This document shows positions 49,619 to 58,182 of a stretch of DNA of 64,000 nt, in pieces. Source of the stretch: Lachnospiraceae bacterium (GTDB taxonomy: Bacteria > Bacillota > Clostridia > Lachnospirales > Lachnospiraceae); NCBI GenBank assembly GCA_017940415.1, contig JAGAYR010000026.1:124001-188000 (forward strand). Direction: 5' to 3'. The translations under genes and the position numbers were made by a program. The notes beneath the pieces are model-generated. The model did no database searches. It worked only from the letters and a program-made list of their open reading frames with translations, and had not been told where the DNA came from. Every line of letters begins with the position of its first letter. Within the stretch, counting starts at the first letter, position 1.

Positions 49619-51511
49619 TTATGAAATCCTCTTTATGGAATCACTGCTGACACAAATAACCGGTCTGATTCCGCAACGTTTATTAAGCATCCAGTTCTCG
49701 GGGCCGTCACGACCAATCAGCTGACCAAAGCAATCTTCACTGGCCAGGAAAGACATATCCTTGGAGAATTGTCCTCTAGATCTTAATCCGAAGCAGGGAA
49801 CGAAATCGGGATCCCTGGGAATGGCTGCAGTGTACTGAGATATGGGAGCAGTACAATACACGTTGTCTTTATTTTTCTTGGATCTGTCAATTCGATCCTT
49901 AGATGTATCAAAACCGTAATAAAGCTCGTCAAGTGAAGGTATATACACCTTGTCATTGGTATATCTGTCATCAAGAGCCGAGGTAGGAGTGGAGATCTTT
50001 GTGAAATGAAGCTTGATCTTCTCCTGAGCTGAGAAGGCCATGTTAATGAACGCGGAATTGAGCCATGCTCTGAGCTTTGAATCACCCCAGTAAATTCCGG
50101 TCTTAACCTTCACTATATCTCTATCTGAATACTTCAGATAAGTAGTGCCGTTAAAAGGCAGGTAATCAAGAATGTATTCACTGATAAGAGTTGTTCTGCC
50201 TTTGGATTCGTTGACGACTCTCCAGGGAATAGCATTGTACTTAAAGTATTTATAACCCTCTTTGATTCTGCCGTGCTTCAGATTAAATACACCTGAGAGG
50301 AAATTTGAAGACTCTTTGCTTTTGGCATTCTTATATACCGGAAGACGATAGTACTTTTCCTCGTTTACTACAGCTGTATTGTTTTCATCATATTCGGCAC
50401 ACTCGATGTCACTTGTAATGTTCTCGGGAGTGAGCTCGTTCATGGGATATGAACCGAACCAGACTCTGCCGTCGTGATCCATAACGATTACTCTGCGCTC
50501 TGCAACGGATTCCTGAGCATGGGACTGCTTGGAAGTACGCTTAATTGAGTACAGATCATAATACAGCTCATCGATAGTCTGCTGTCTGTCCTCGGGCTTC
50601 ATGGAAAGTCCCTTCATAATGGACTCGCCGATACCGGGATCCAGATCTATGTTATAGCTGTTGATGGGTGTGATGAGATCGTTTTCTTCACGTTCGATGG
50701 CAGACTGGGGTATATCTCCGGTGCACAGATAGTAGAGAGTAGAGCAGATGCCGTAGATATCTGTCCAGGGACCCTGTTCCGAAACACGTGAAAACATCTG
50801 CTCGGGAGGAGCAAATCCCCATTTACCGAGGAAATCCTGCTTGGACTTGGCACCGTTCTTACGTGAACCGCCGAAATCGATAAGCTTTATCGATCCGTCT
50901 TTATCAAGCATGATATTGTCGGGAGATACGTCTCTGTGAATCAGACCTGACTGATGCAGGTCTCCGAGAATGTCGATGATAGGCTCAATCAGTGTGAGAG
51001 CTCGGTCGGAAGGAAGCCATCCCCCGTGATTATCAACATATTTGAAAAGGTTCCCGTTCTCAAGATATTCCATAACAATATAACCTGTATTATTTTCATA
51101 AAACAGGTCTTTGATGGAAACTATACCGGGATTTTTGGAATATTCGGCAAGGATCCTTGCCTCACGTAAATATGCCTGAGTTTCTTCCTCGTAGGAGTCT
51201 GTATTGACTTCATCCTGAACTACGAGAGTGTGGCCGTCTTCAGCTCTGGTAACGAGTTCTTCAGGAAAAAATTCCTTAATGGCGACCCTGTATTCAAGGA
51301 GCAGATCGAAACCAATATAGGTGATTCCGTATCCGCCCTTGCCCAGGATATTACCGATAAGTATTTTATTGTTTAATATCGTGCCGGGAGTCAGTGCATT
51401 TTGCCATGTCTTTTCGCCGATCTTGTTATGGCCGCAGAAGGGACAAATGTCATTATCGTCACTGATCCTCATGCAACGTAAGCAAAGTCTGCTTATATCG
51501 TATTTGTTCAT
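49619..51511 (-). CDS. Zinc-ribbon Ser/Thr protein kinase with DUF6273 tail
   Basis: A 630-residue protein. It opens with a zinc ribbon (CLRCMR...CPFCGHN, residues 11-27). The kinase domain spans about 45-310: glycine loop ILGKGGYGITYIG, VAIKEFFPEE, catalytic HRDVSPDNIML, and DFGGSRKN as the DFG motif. No PASTA repeats or membrane helix follow. A linker leads to a DUF6273 domain (about 410-625: PWRVVNESKGRTTLISEYILDY, WLNSAFINMAFSAQEKIKL, GLRSRGQFSKDM, RCGIRPVICVSSD), a beta-rich module often appended to Lachnospiraceae proteins and possibly a ligand-binding domain. It lies between the phosphatase and SHOCT-repeat genes in one operon. Confidence 0.92.
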   Translation of the reverse strand: MNKYDISRLCLRCMRISDDNDICPFCGHNKIGEKTWQNALTPGTILNNKILIGNILGKGGYGITYIGFDLLLEYRVAIKEFFPEELVTRAEDGHTLVVQDEVNTDSYEEETQAYLREARILAEYSKNPGIVSIKDLFYENNTGYIVMEYLENGNLFKYVDNHGGWLPSDRALTLIEPIIDILGDLHQSGLIHRDVSPDNIMLDKDGSIKLIDFGGSRKNGAKSKQDFLGKWGFAPPEQMFSRVSEQGPWTDIYGICSTLYYLCTGDIPQSAIEREENDLITPINSYNIDLDPGIGESIMKGLSMKPEDRQQTIDELYYDLYSIKRTSKQSHAQESVAERRVIVMDHDGRVWFGSYPMNELTPENITSDIECAEYDENNTAVVNEEKYYRLPVYKNAKSKESSNFLSGVFNLKHGRIKEGYKYFKYNAIPWRVVNESKGRTTLISEYILDYLPFNGTTYLKYSDRDIVKVKTGIYWGDSKLRAWLNSAFINMAFSAQEKIKLHFTKISTPTSALDDRYTNDKVYIPSLDELYYGFDTSKDRIDRSKKNKDNVYCTAPISQYTAAIPRDPDFVPCFGLRSRGQFSKDMSFLASEDCFGQLIGRDGPENWMLNKRCGIRPVICVSSDSIKRIS

Positions 51512-51536
51512 GACTTACGTAGATGCTCCCGGAGTA

Positions 51537-53390
51537 TTAAAGATCAAGCAGCTTGTTCTTGAAGTCTCCAAATTCGGAATCGTTGATGATACCTGCATCG
51601 TGAATCTTGGTAAGAAGTTCGATCTTCTTCTTGAACAGATCCATGTTTCCGTTGACGGGAGAGGTGATGTCAGCAACGATCTGATTCTTGGCAGCATCAT
51701 ATTCAGCCTCGGTCTCAAGTCCGCCTTCAACAGCGACCTTGTGAAGAGACATTCTGGTTACTTCATCGGGATTGCCGGAGATAGTAGAGATAATCTCAGC
51801 TTTCTTATTGTTAAGCTCGCTCTGGGAAAGCCACTCGCACTCTTTGAGAAGCATCAGCTTCTTGATCTTGGACTTAAGAGTATCGGTGTTGGTGGAATCA
51901 ATACCGTCGAGATCTGCGATAAGTCTGGTGCGCTTTGCTTCGAAATCATCTGTGGTGATAACACCTGCCTCAACCATTGCAGGCCATCTGCCGAGCTTAG
52001 CCTTAAGGGCATCACGGTCGTCGGTGGACTTGGGATTGAGGGCAAGTTTAAGCCTGTTGATCTCATTGGAGTAGTCGCTCTCGGAAAGGATCTCAGCATC
52101 CTTAAGGATAGCCTGCTTCCTGAGATTCATAATGAACTTTTCGTTGTTGTCTTCGTCATCATAAGCGGTTCCGTCAACGAGACCGTCGGAAAGCTTATTA
52201 AACTCGGACTCGGTAATAAGTCCGCTGATCTTGATAACAGGGATCATAGCAACATTGCCTCTGAAATCATCAAGATCAGTGACAGCGGGATCGAAGCAGG
52301 GATCAACAATAGCGCGAACCTGCTTGTTGTAGTCATCATCGGTGATAAGTCCGGTACTCTTGGAGATGAGAACCTTCTGAATCTTCTCATAGAACTTATC
52401 AAGACCCTTTTCCTTGCAGATGAGCTCAAGCTTCTTGCTCTTATAGTCGTCATCACTCATGACGCCCATTTCATGCATAACTTCGATCTTCTTGAGCTTG
52501 TCTTCGAAGGATGCTGCATCAATGGGATCCTTTGCAGGTGCGGGAGCAGGAGCGGGCGCAGGAGCAGGAGCGGGCGCAGGTGCGGCACCGGGAGTATAAA
52601 GAGCATTTCCGAGATTGTCAGGCTGAACGGGCGCAGGAGTAGGCACGGTTCTGACAAGAGAACCGGGCTGCTGAGCCATCTGTGCAGCTTCTTCTGGTGA
52701 ACCATGGAGAGGTCTCTGAACAGGAAAAGGTCCTGCAGGAGCTTCGGCTCCTCTGAGAGTCTCGTTCATTGCAACTGAAGGTGAAGGAGTAATGGTCCTT
52801 GCAGATATGGGACCGGTATATACATTTTCATTCGAAGGTGCTACGGGAGCGGGAGCGGGTGAAGGAGCGGGAGTAGGCACCGGAGTAGGAACGGGCTGAA
52901 CGGGTTCGCCTACAGGACGAGCACCGTTGGATGTAGCTCTTGCTGCTGAAGGAGGAACAGGGCGGGATCCGTTAGAAATAGGTCTTGCTCCGCCTGAGAT
53001 AGGTCTTCCGCCTGATGCCTGTCTTGCAAGATCGTTCTTCTGCTTGAATGAGAGGAGAAGATCGTATGCTTCGTTGGCATTTTTAAGGGTGGGAAGAATA
53101 ACCTTGGTGGATTTCTTGCCGTACATGGTCTCTACGGTAGCATCGATAACGATAGCTTCAGAACCCTGATATTCTTCACGTCTGACATCCTTGATATCGG
53201 TAGATGCAAATTCAAATGTCTCACAGCTCTCAGTTGTAGACCCCGGTGCTTTGATAAATGCTTTACCATTCAGCAGGGTCTTTTCGTAGTCGCTGTCATC
53301 TACCTCCAGCTTCAAATCCTTGACTTTAGTAGCTCCCACAAGTCTTCTCATTGAAGTTCCGTAAGTTGAGTTAAAAACTTTCTTTGCCAT
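51537..53390 (-). CDS. PH-like protein with eight tandem SHOCT-like repeats
   Basis: A 617-residue protein of unusual architecture. Residues 1-125 look like a bacterial PH-type domain (VKDLKLEVDDSDYEKTLLNG, SEAIVIDATVETMYGKKSTKV). A long Pro/Ala-rich linker follows (about 135-290, including runs of AP repeats). The rest is eight helical-hairpin repeats of about 40 residues with the SHOCT pattern, a helix, then (L/A)-x-(E/K)-x-G-(V/I)-(I/M)-(S/T)-(D/E)-x-(E/D)-(F/Y), then a second helix. Clear examples are KKIEVMHEMGVMSDDDYKSK, PAMVEAGVITTDDFEAKR and TKIHDAGIINDSEFGDFKNK. SHOCT modules normally occur once, at protein ends, and bind or oligomerise. No signal peptide or membrane helix. It is first in the operon with the kinase and phosphatase and may be their substrate or scaffold. 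GGAGG precedes the ATG. Confidence 0.8.
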   Translation of the reverse strand: MAKKVFNSTYGTSMRRLVGATKVKDLKLEVDDSDYEKTLLNGKAFIKAPGSTTESCETFEFASTDIKDVRREEYQGSEAIVIDATVETMYGKKSTKVILPTLKNANEAYDLLLSFKQKNDLARQASGGRPISGGARPISNGSRPVPPSAARATSNGARPVGEPVQPVPTPVPTPAPSPAPAPVAPSNENVYTGPISARTITPSPSVAMNETLRGAEAPAGPFPVQRPLHGSPEEAAQMAQQPGSLVRTVPTPAPVQPDNLGNALYTPGAAPAPAPAPAPAPAPAPAKDPIDAASFEDKLKKIEVMHEMGVMSDDDYKSKKLELICKEKGLDKFYEKIQKVLISKSTGLITDDDYNKQVRAIVDPCFDPAVTDLDDFRGNVAMIPVIKISGLITESEFNKLSDGLVDGTAYDDEDNNEKFIMNLRKQAILKDAEILSESDYSNEINRLKLALNPKSTDDRDALKAKLGRWPAMVEAGVITTDDFEAKRTRLIADLDGIDSTNTDTLKSKIKKLMLLKECEWLSQSELNNKKAEIISTISGNPDEVTRMSLHKVAVEGGLETEAEYDAAKNQIVADITSPVNGNMDLFKKKIELLTKIHDAGIINDSEFGDFKNKLLDL

Positions 53391-53420
53391 TTGTTAATGA
53401 CCTCCGGTGAAAATTTGTGA

Positions 53421-53470
53421 AACAAAAAATAAAAAACCAAAGCGGAGAATTTATAGAATGTTTATTCTCC
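53421..53470 (-). promoter_or_regulatory. Attenuator-like hairpin in the leader of the SHOCT-kinase-phosphatase operon
   Basis: GGAGAAT (53444-53450) can pair with ATTCTCC (53464-53470) around a 13-base loop. Reading the minus strand, the stem is followed by GCTTTGG and then T-rich sequence (TTTTTTATTTTTTG), and the gene begins about 30 bases later. That resembles an intrinsic terminator placed inside the leader. A -10-like TATTAT on the minus strand lies just upstream, near 53484-53489. Confidence 0.4.
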
Positions 53471-53523
53471 CCCTCTTATATTTGTCATAATATCACATAA
53501 TTCAGAGAATTGCACTTGATTTA

Positions 53524-53551
53524 TTGGATATTTTTACTTAAATTGTATTAT
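53524..53551 (+). promoter_or_regulatory. Promoter of the PilB/GspE-like gene
   Basis: TTGGAT at 53524-53529, a 16-base spacer and TATTAT at 53546-53551, leaving a leader of about 58 bases before ATG 53616. It is back to back with the promoter of the minus-strand operon. Confidence 0.5.
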
Positions 53552-53615
53552 TATGTCAGAAACGTGCTATAATTCCAAGTTGTACCATCTAAATTTCGAA
53601 AGGATAAGGTTTTTT

Positions 53616-55319
53616 ATGGCAAGAAATTTTAAAAGAGTAAGACTGGGGGAGGCTCTTGTTGAAGATGGTTTTATAACGGAGGAGGCCCTCGAACAGGCTC
53701 TGGAAGAGTCAAAAAAGAAAGGACAGAAACTCGGTGAATATTTTGTGGAAGCCGGCGTTGTATCTGAAGAGGAGATTGCCAAGGTTCTTTCCAGACAGAT
53801 GGATCTGCCTTATGTAAGGATCAAGGATGTAGACATTCCGGAAAATGTTCTTAAACTTGTTAACTACGAACTTCTGAACAAAAAGAAAGTCATTCCTTTC
53901 GGATATGACGAGAATAACCCTAACATCCTGAATCTTGCTGTATCGGATCCTCTTGATTTCGATACTCAGGAAGATATCAGCATGCTCACTAACCTGGAGA
54001 TTCAGCCTTATGTGGCTACCACTTCAGGCATTGTAGAAACACTTGATAAATATTACGGACAGAAGTCCAATACCGAAGACCTTGAGAAGTTCGCTAAAGA
54101 AAAAGGTCTTGTACAGGACGAAGATACTTCACAGCATGACGAAGACGTTGCTAATTCGCCCATCGTTAAGATCGTTAAGGAGATGATCGAAAAGGCGGTT
54201 CGTCAGAGAACTTCCGATATTCATATCGAGGCACTTGAGAGACAGGTTCGTGTCCGTTTCAGAATCGACGGTGTGCTCTATGAAAGAGCAAGATACGAGC
54301 TGGTATTCCTCAGCGCTCTCGTAGCACGTATCAAGGTTATCGGCGGCATGGATATCGCTGAGAAAAGAAAACCTCAGGACGGTCGTATCACTCAGATAGT
54401 TGACCATGTCGAGTACGATATCCGTGTATCCGTACTGCCTACCGTATTCGGTGAGAAGGTCGTTATGAGACTTAACTCCAAATCCGGTATGAAGAGAGAG
54501 AAGAGTAAGCTCGGTCTGAAGGATTACGAGGAGAAGCAGTTTGATACACTTCTTGCCCATCCTAACGGAATTATCCTTGTTACGGGACCCACCGGATCCG
54601 GTAAATCAACAACGCTTTATACTGCGCTTTCAGAGCTTAACTCCGAAGCGGTTAACATCATAACGGTTGAGGACCCTGTCGAGACTAATGTTGACGGTAT
54701 CAATCAGGTACAGACAAATAATAAAGCAGATCTGACATTCGCGTCAGCTCTGAGATCAATTCTCCGACAAGACCCTGACATAATCATGATCGGAGAGATT
54801 CGAGACGAGGAAACTGCGAGGATTGCGGTTCAGGCATCTATCACCGGTCACCTCGTCGTATCAACACTCCATACCAACTCCTCGGCTGCTACCATCACCA
54901 GACTTGAGGACATGGGACTTGAGCCTTATCTCATTGCAGACTCTGTAATCGGAGTTATAGCACAGCGTCTTGTAAGAAGACTTTGCCCGCTTTGTAAGAA
55001 ACCTCGTCTTGCAACCTATACTGAGAAAGAGGTTATGAATATTCCTCCCGAGCGCATGAATGAGGATATAACCATTTATGAGCCTAACGGATGCCAGCAG
55101 TGTGACAACCTCGGATATAAAGGCCGAATCGGTGTATACGAGATCATGGTCATTACCGAGCACATGAGAGAAACAATTTCCAGAAGAGCAACCGTTGGTC
55201 AGATCAAGGAAGAGGCTCTTAGCGAAGGAATGCATACCCTTCACATGTCAGGTACCGAATACGTTCTTGACGGTATTACCAGTTATTCGGAGATGTGCAG
55301 AATTTCCTTCGATTCGTAA
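53616..55319 (+). CDS. PilB/GspE-type ATPase with MshEN c-di-GMP-binding domain
   Basis: A 567-residue secretion or type IV pilus assembly ATPase. The N-terminal MshEN domain has two 24-residue motifs (RLGEALVEDGFITEEALEQA at 9 onward and KLGEYFVEAGVVSEEEIAKV at 38 onward) separated by five residues, the spacing known for c-di-GMP binding. The ATPase shows Walker A ILVTGPTGSGKSTTLYTAL (about 330), the Asp box VEDPVE, Walker B LRQDPDIIMIGEIRDEETA and the His box VSTLHTNSS. A four-Cys zinc motif follows (CPLCKK...CQQCDNLGY). It should power pilin polymerisation, but no pilin or pilC gene is adjacent, so it acts on products encoded elsewhere. ATG 53616 gives the conserved start; an in-frame ATG 63 bases earlier adds non-homologous residues. 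Confidence 0.93.
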   Translation: MARNFKRVRLGEALVEDGFITEEALEQALEESKKKGQKLGEYFVEAGVVSEEEIAKVLSRQMDLPYVRIKDVDIPENVLKLVNYELLNKKKVIPFGYDENNPNILNLAVSDPLDFDTQEDISMLTNLEIQPYVATTSGIVETLDKYYGQKSNTEDLEKFAKEKGLVQDEDTSQHDEDVANSPIVKIVKEMIEKAVRQRTSDIHIEALERQVRVRFRIDGVLYERARYELVFLSALVARIKVIGGMDIAEKRKPQDGRITQIVDHVEYDIRVSVLPTVFGEKVVMRLNSKSGMKREKSKLGLKDYEEKQFDTLLAHPNGIILVTGPTGSGKSTTLYTALSELNSEAVNIITVEDPVETNVDGINQVQTNNKADLTFASALRSILRQDPDIIMIGEIRDEETARIAVQASITGHLVVSTLHTNSSAATITRLEDMGLEPYLIADSVIGVIAQRLVRRLCPLCKKPRLATYTEKEVMNIPPERMNEDITIYEPNGCQQCDNLGYKGRIGVYEIMVITEHMRETISRRATVGQIKEEALSEGMHTLHMSGTEYVLDGITSYSEMCRISFDS

Positions 55320-55332
55320 TTCTATATACGCT

Positions 55333-55365
55333 AAACGGCAGCTCACATCGAGCTGCCGTTTTATA
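55333..55365. terminator. Bidirectional terminator
   Basis: An 11-bp stem AAACGGCAGCT with AGCTGCCGTTT around CACATCG. A-rich and T-rich flanks on both sides let it serve the PilB-like gene and the convergent wecB operon. Confidence 0.85.
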
Positions 55366-55385
55366 TTGCATAACTTTGGATTCTG

Positions 55386-56501
55386 TTAACCGAATGGATT
55401 AAAATCTTTTTCTTCAAGTATGTCCGCTATTCTTGAACATGCATAGCCGTCACCATACGGATTGCAGGTGTTTGACATTCTGCTGTATTCTTCTTCGTTT
55501 TCCAGCAGCAATTTAAATGCATCATAGATTGATTCTTCCGAAGTGCCTACAAGCTTTAATACTCCGGCATCCACTCCTTCAGTACGTTCGGTGGTGTTTC
55601 GCATTACAAGAACCGGTACACCGTATGAGGGACATTCTTCCTGAATCCCGCCTGAATCGGTAAGACACAGGAAGGATCTAGCCTCGAAATTATGACAATC
55701 GAATACGTTAAGCGGCTCAATTATGTGGATGTTTTCGCATCCCGATAATTCTTTATCAGCAATTTCTCTGACAACCGGATTCATGTGTATGGGATATATT
55801 GCTCTGCAATCCGGGTGTTCTTTAAGTACTCTTTTGATGGCTCTGAACATGGTGTGCATCGGTTCACTGAGGTTCTCACGCCTGTGTGCTGTGATGAAGA
55901 TCATTTTCTTATCACCGACCCATTTGAGTTCGGGGTGATCGTAATCCTTGATTACAGTGTATTTCATTGCATCTACTATAGTGTTTCCGACGATAAATAT
56001 CGTATTCGGATTTCTCCCTTCTTTTATCAGATTCGATTTTGAAAGGGAGGTAGGTGCAAAACTGTATTTGCTGATTATATCGATGGCTTCTCTGTTGAAT
56101 TCTTCGGGATAGGGATTTTCAAGATCGTAAGTTCGGAGTCCTGCTTCTACATGTCCTACCGGAATCTGCAGATAAAAACAAGCGAGCGCGGTTGTGAAAG
56201 CAGTAGTAGTGTCACCGTGTACCAGAACCACGTCCGGTTTTGCTTCTTCGATAATGTTTTTTATCCCATTTAAAACGTTAGTGGTTATATCAAAAAGCGT
56301 CTGCTTATCTTTCATGATATTCAGGTCGTAGTCTGCTTTGATATTAAAAGCATCCATAACCTGATCAAGCATTTGTCTGTGTTGTGCGGTAACTGCCACA
56401 ATCACTTCCAGCGATTCTCTTTTCTTCAGTTCCAGTACTAAAGGGCACATCTTTATAGCTTCCGGCCTGGTGCCGAAGACACACATGATACGCTTCTTCA
56501 T
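55386..56501 (-). CDS. wecB: UDP-N-acetylglucosamine 2-epimerase (non-hydrolysing)
   Basis: A 371-residue enzyme, the usual length, interconverting UDP-GlcNAc and UDP-ManNAc for wall polymers. Signatures are MCVFGTRPEAIKMCPLV at the start, VLVHGDTTTAFTTALACF, PVGHVEAGLRTYD, FITAHRRENLSEPM and CLTDSGGIQEECPSYGVPVLVMRNTTERTE. It would feed a ManNAc-containing polymer, for example a teichoic-acid linkage unit or a capsule. Its start overlaps the stop of the upstream glycosyltransferase by four bases. It is the last gene of a three-gene minus-strand operon. Confidence 0.97.
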   Translation of the reverse strand: MKKRIMCVFGTRPEAIKMCPLVLELKKRESLEVIVAVTAQHRQMLDQVMDAFNIKADYDLNIMKDKQTLFDITTNVLNGIKNIIEEAKPDVVLVHGDTTTAFTTALACFYLQIPVGHVEAGLRTYDLENPYPEEFNREAIDIISKYSFAPTSLSKSNLIKEGRNPNTIFIVGNTIVDAMKYTVIKDYDHPELKWVGDKKMIFITAHRRENLSEPMHTMFRAIKRVLKEHPDCRAIYPIHMNPVVREIADKELSGCENIHIIEPLNVFDCHNFEARSFLCLTDSGGIQEECPSYGVPVLVMRNTTERTEGVDAGVLKLVGTSEESIYDAFKLLLENEEEYSRMSNTCNPYGDGYACSRIADILEEKDFNPFG

Positions 56502-57265
56502 ATCATACCCTTCTTGACTTTTAATTTTATAGCTGTAGTCAGGCTGTTTTTTGCGGTTTTACCGACATTCATTTTGCTTTCACCCTTTTTGAAGTCGTAA
56601 CGCAATTTAAAGCCTACTTCGGAAAACTTAGCGCCGCATATGTATATCTTGTAAAGTAATTCCATCATGCAGGCAAAAGATTTTTCATGAATTGGATCGT
56701 TTCCGAATTTGTCCGGTATTTTTTTTATGATTTCATATTTGTATAATCTGTAACCGCATGTATAGTCTCTGACGCCCGGAATACGAAGTATGAGAGTGTA
56801 GTAAAACCTTGCACAATCGGACATCATTTTTCTGTAACCTGCAAGACCCATCACATCTGCATTCTCTCTGTATCTTGATGCAATTACACAATCTGAATTT
56901 TTATCTTCAAGAGAAGAGAGCATATCATGAATGTATATTGGACTTTGAGTATTGTCTCCGTCCATGATGCATAATAGATCTCCTTCATTTCCATTCTCGG
57001 AAAAAAAGGAAATGGCAGTATTAAGCCCGCCACATAGATTTTTGTTGATTTCGTGCTGCAATAATTTTACGTTTTCCGGATATTCATTACATTTTGACAG
57101 AATAACGCCTTTTGTGCCGTCTTTACTGCAATCGTCAATGGGATAGACAAATAGTTCATATCCGTGCTCGTTTAACTTTGACTTTTGCTCCATCCATGTA
57201 TCGATAAGGGTACCGATGTTTTCTTCTTCGTTATAACAGGGGATGATCGCAAATAATTTATTCAT
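56498..57265 (-). CDS. GT2-family glycosyltransferase
   Basis: A 255-residue GT-A enzyme: LFAIIPCYNEEENIGTLIDTW, PIDDCSKDGT and MDGDNTQSP (the DxD region). The C-terminus ends in a basic stretch (KTAKNSLTTAIKLKVKKGMI) without membrane helices. This pattern belongs to the polyprenyl-phosphate hexose synthase branch. VRDYTCGYRLYKYEII is the acceptor-side motif of this group. It overlaps wecB by four bases downstream and the second GT2 gene by four bases upstream, so the three proteins are made together. The donor sugar cannot be read; the likely product is a lipid-linked sugar used by the GT-C-type membrane proteins encoded divergently. Confidence 0.88.
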   Translation of the reverse strand: MNKLFAIIPCYNEEENIGTLIDTWMEQKSKLNEHGYELFVYPIDDCSKDGTKGVILSKCNEYPENVKLLQHEINKNLCGGLNTAISFFSENGNEGDLLCIMDGDNTQSPIYIHDMLSSLEDKNSDCVIASRYRENADVMGLAGYRKMMSDCARFYYTLILRIPGVRDYTCGYRLYKYEIIKKIPDKFGNDPIHEKSFACMMELLYKIYICGAKFSEVGFKLRYDFKKGESKMNVGKTAKNSLTTAIKLKVKKGMI

Positions 57266-57993
57266 GTGTTTGATATTTTTATATGCTGCTCAAATTTTCG
57301 ATTATATATTCTGAAATCTTTTAAACTTTTAATGCCTATACGGATGATTTTTTTGATGTTTATACTTTGGATTCCTTTTTCTCTGGCTTGAAAAGTAATC
57401 GGAAGAAATTTTACATTATCCTTGTTCTTTACATAAAAAGCTGTCAGAAGAATATTGGGAAGAAAGTAGTCTTTTTCAATGATTTCCAGATAATAAGGAA
57501 GTTTTTTGCCGTCAAACAATCTATATGGGGCGTTTGCGTCGGGAACAGAGACATGAAAACATACCTTTACTATCAGGCAAACTATTTTTTCTATGAAAGC
57601 TCTGGATTGGCCATCCCCACGAACAGGGCGGTACCCGAATAAAGCGGAAAAATCGTTTCTTATCTTCCAGAAACCTTCGAACTCCGATGGAAGAGTCTGC
57701 ATATCAGAATCAGTTTGGAAAATAAAATCGGCGTTATGTTCTATGGCATATTGATATCCCGCATATACTGCAGAACCGTGCCCTCCGTTTTTCTTGTTTA
57801 TCACTACAAGCTTTGGATGGTCGGAACTGATCTTTTGTAATGATTCATAGGTGCGGTCCGTGCTTCCGTCATTGATGATGACTAATCTTGATCCGGCACC
57901 TGTATTGTCCAAAATTGGATACCAGGCATTTACGACTGCATCGATATTTTCTTCTTCGTTATAAGCCGGTATTACAATAAATAAATTGTCCAT
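57262..57993 (-). CDS. GT2-family glycosyltransferase
   Basis: A 243-residue GT-A enzyme: LFIVIPAYNEEENIDAVVNAW, VIINDGSTDRTYESL, KKNGGHGSAVYAGYQYAIE and QTDSDMQTLPSEF (DSD as metal site). VPDANAPYRLFDGKKLP is a motif of the same polyprenyl-phosphate sugar synthase branch as its neighbour. The two GT2 proteins are related in their first 120 residues but differ after that, so they probably use different sugars. It is the first gene of the minus-strand operon; its promoter must lie in the AT-rich gap before 58183. No membrane helix is seen. Confidence 0.87.
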   Translation of the reverse strand: MDNLFIVIPAYNEEENIDAVVNAWYPILDNTGAGSRLVIINDGSTDRTYESLQKISSDHPKLVVINKKNGGHGSAVYAGYQYAIEHNADFIFQTDSDMQTLPSEFEGFWKIRNDFSALFGYRPVRGDGQSRAFIEKIVCLIVKVCFHVSVPDANAPYRLFDGKKLPYYLEIIEKDYFLPNILLTAFYVKNKDNVKFLPITFQAREKGIQSINIKKIIRIGIKSLKDFRIYNRKFEQHIKISNT

Positions 57994-58182
57994 TGGTTTA
58001 AATTTAATTATAAGTTGATTTGGTTTACATAAAATTTAAAAAATACGCTTTTGTAAATGGGAAACTCATATTCTTACCGTCTGATTATATATTATATCAG
58101 TGATTTTATGAATGATATATTGTAAAATGATAATTTGGTATAGCTTATACAAAAAGATTTGTGTGCATGAATTGATTGAAAG
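57994..58182. promoter_or_regulatory. Divergent promoter region
   Basis: A 189-base very AT-rich gap between divergent glycan genes. TAAAAT at 58123-58128 could be the -10 of the plus-strand gene, and on the minus strand TATAAT-like sequence lies in the CTGATTATAT...ATATCAG segment (58081-58100), whose ends are a five-base inverted repeat. No -35 box is convincing on either strand and no RNA gene is visible. Confidence 0.35.

Noticed and set aside
52535-52600. Tandem repeat GCAGGAGCAGGAGCGGGC-like
   Set aside because: It encodes the Ala-Pro linker of the SHOCT protein on the minus strand; ordinary low-complexity coding DNA.
51321-52700. Plus-strand open frame of 459 codons over the kinase and SHOCT genes
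   Set aside because: It runs antisense across two real genes; its Leu/Ile-rich translation arises from Glu/Lys/Asp codons of the SHOCT repeats read in reverse.
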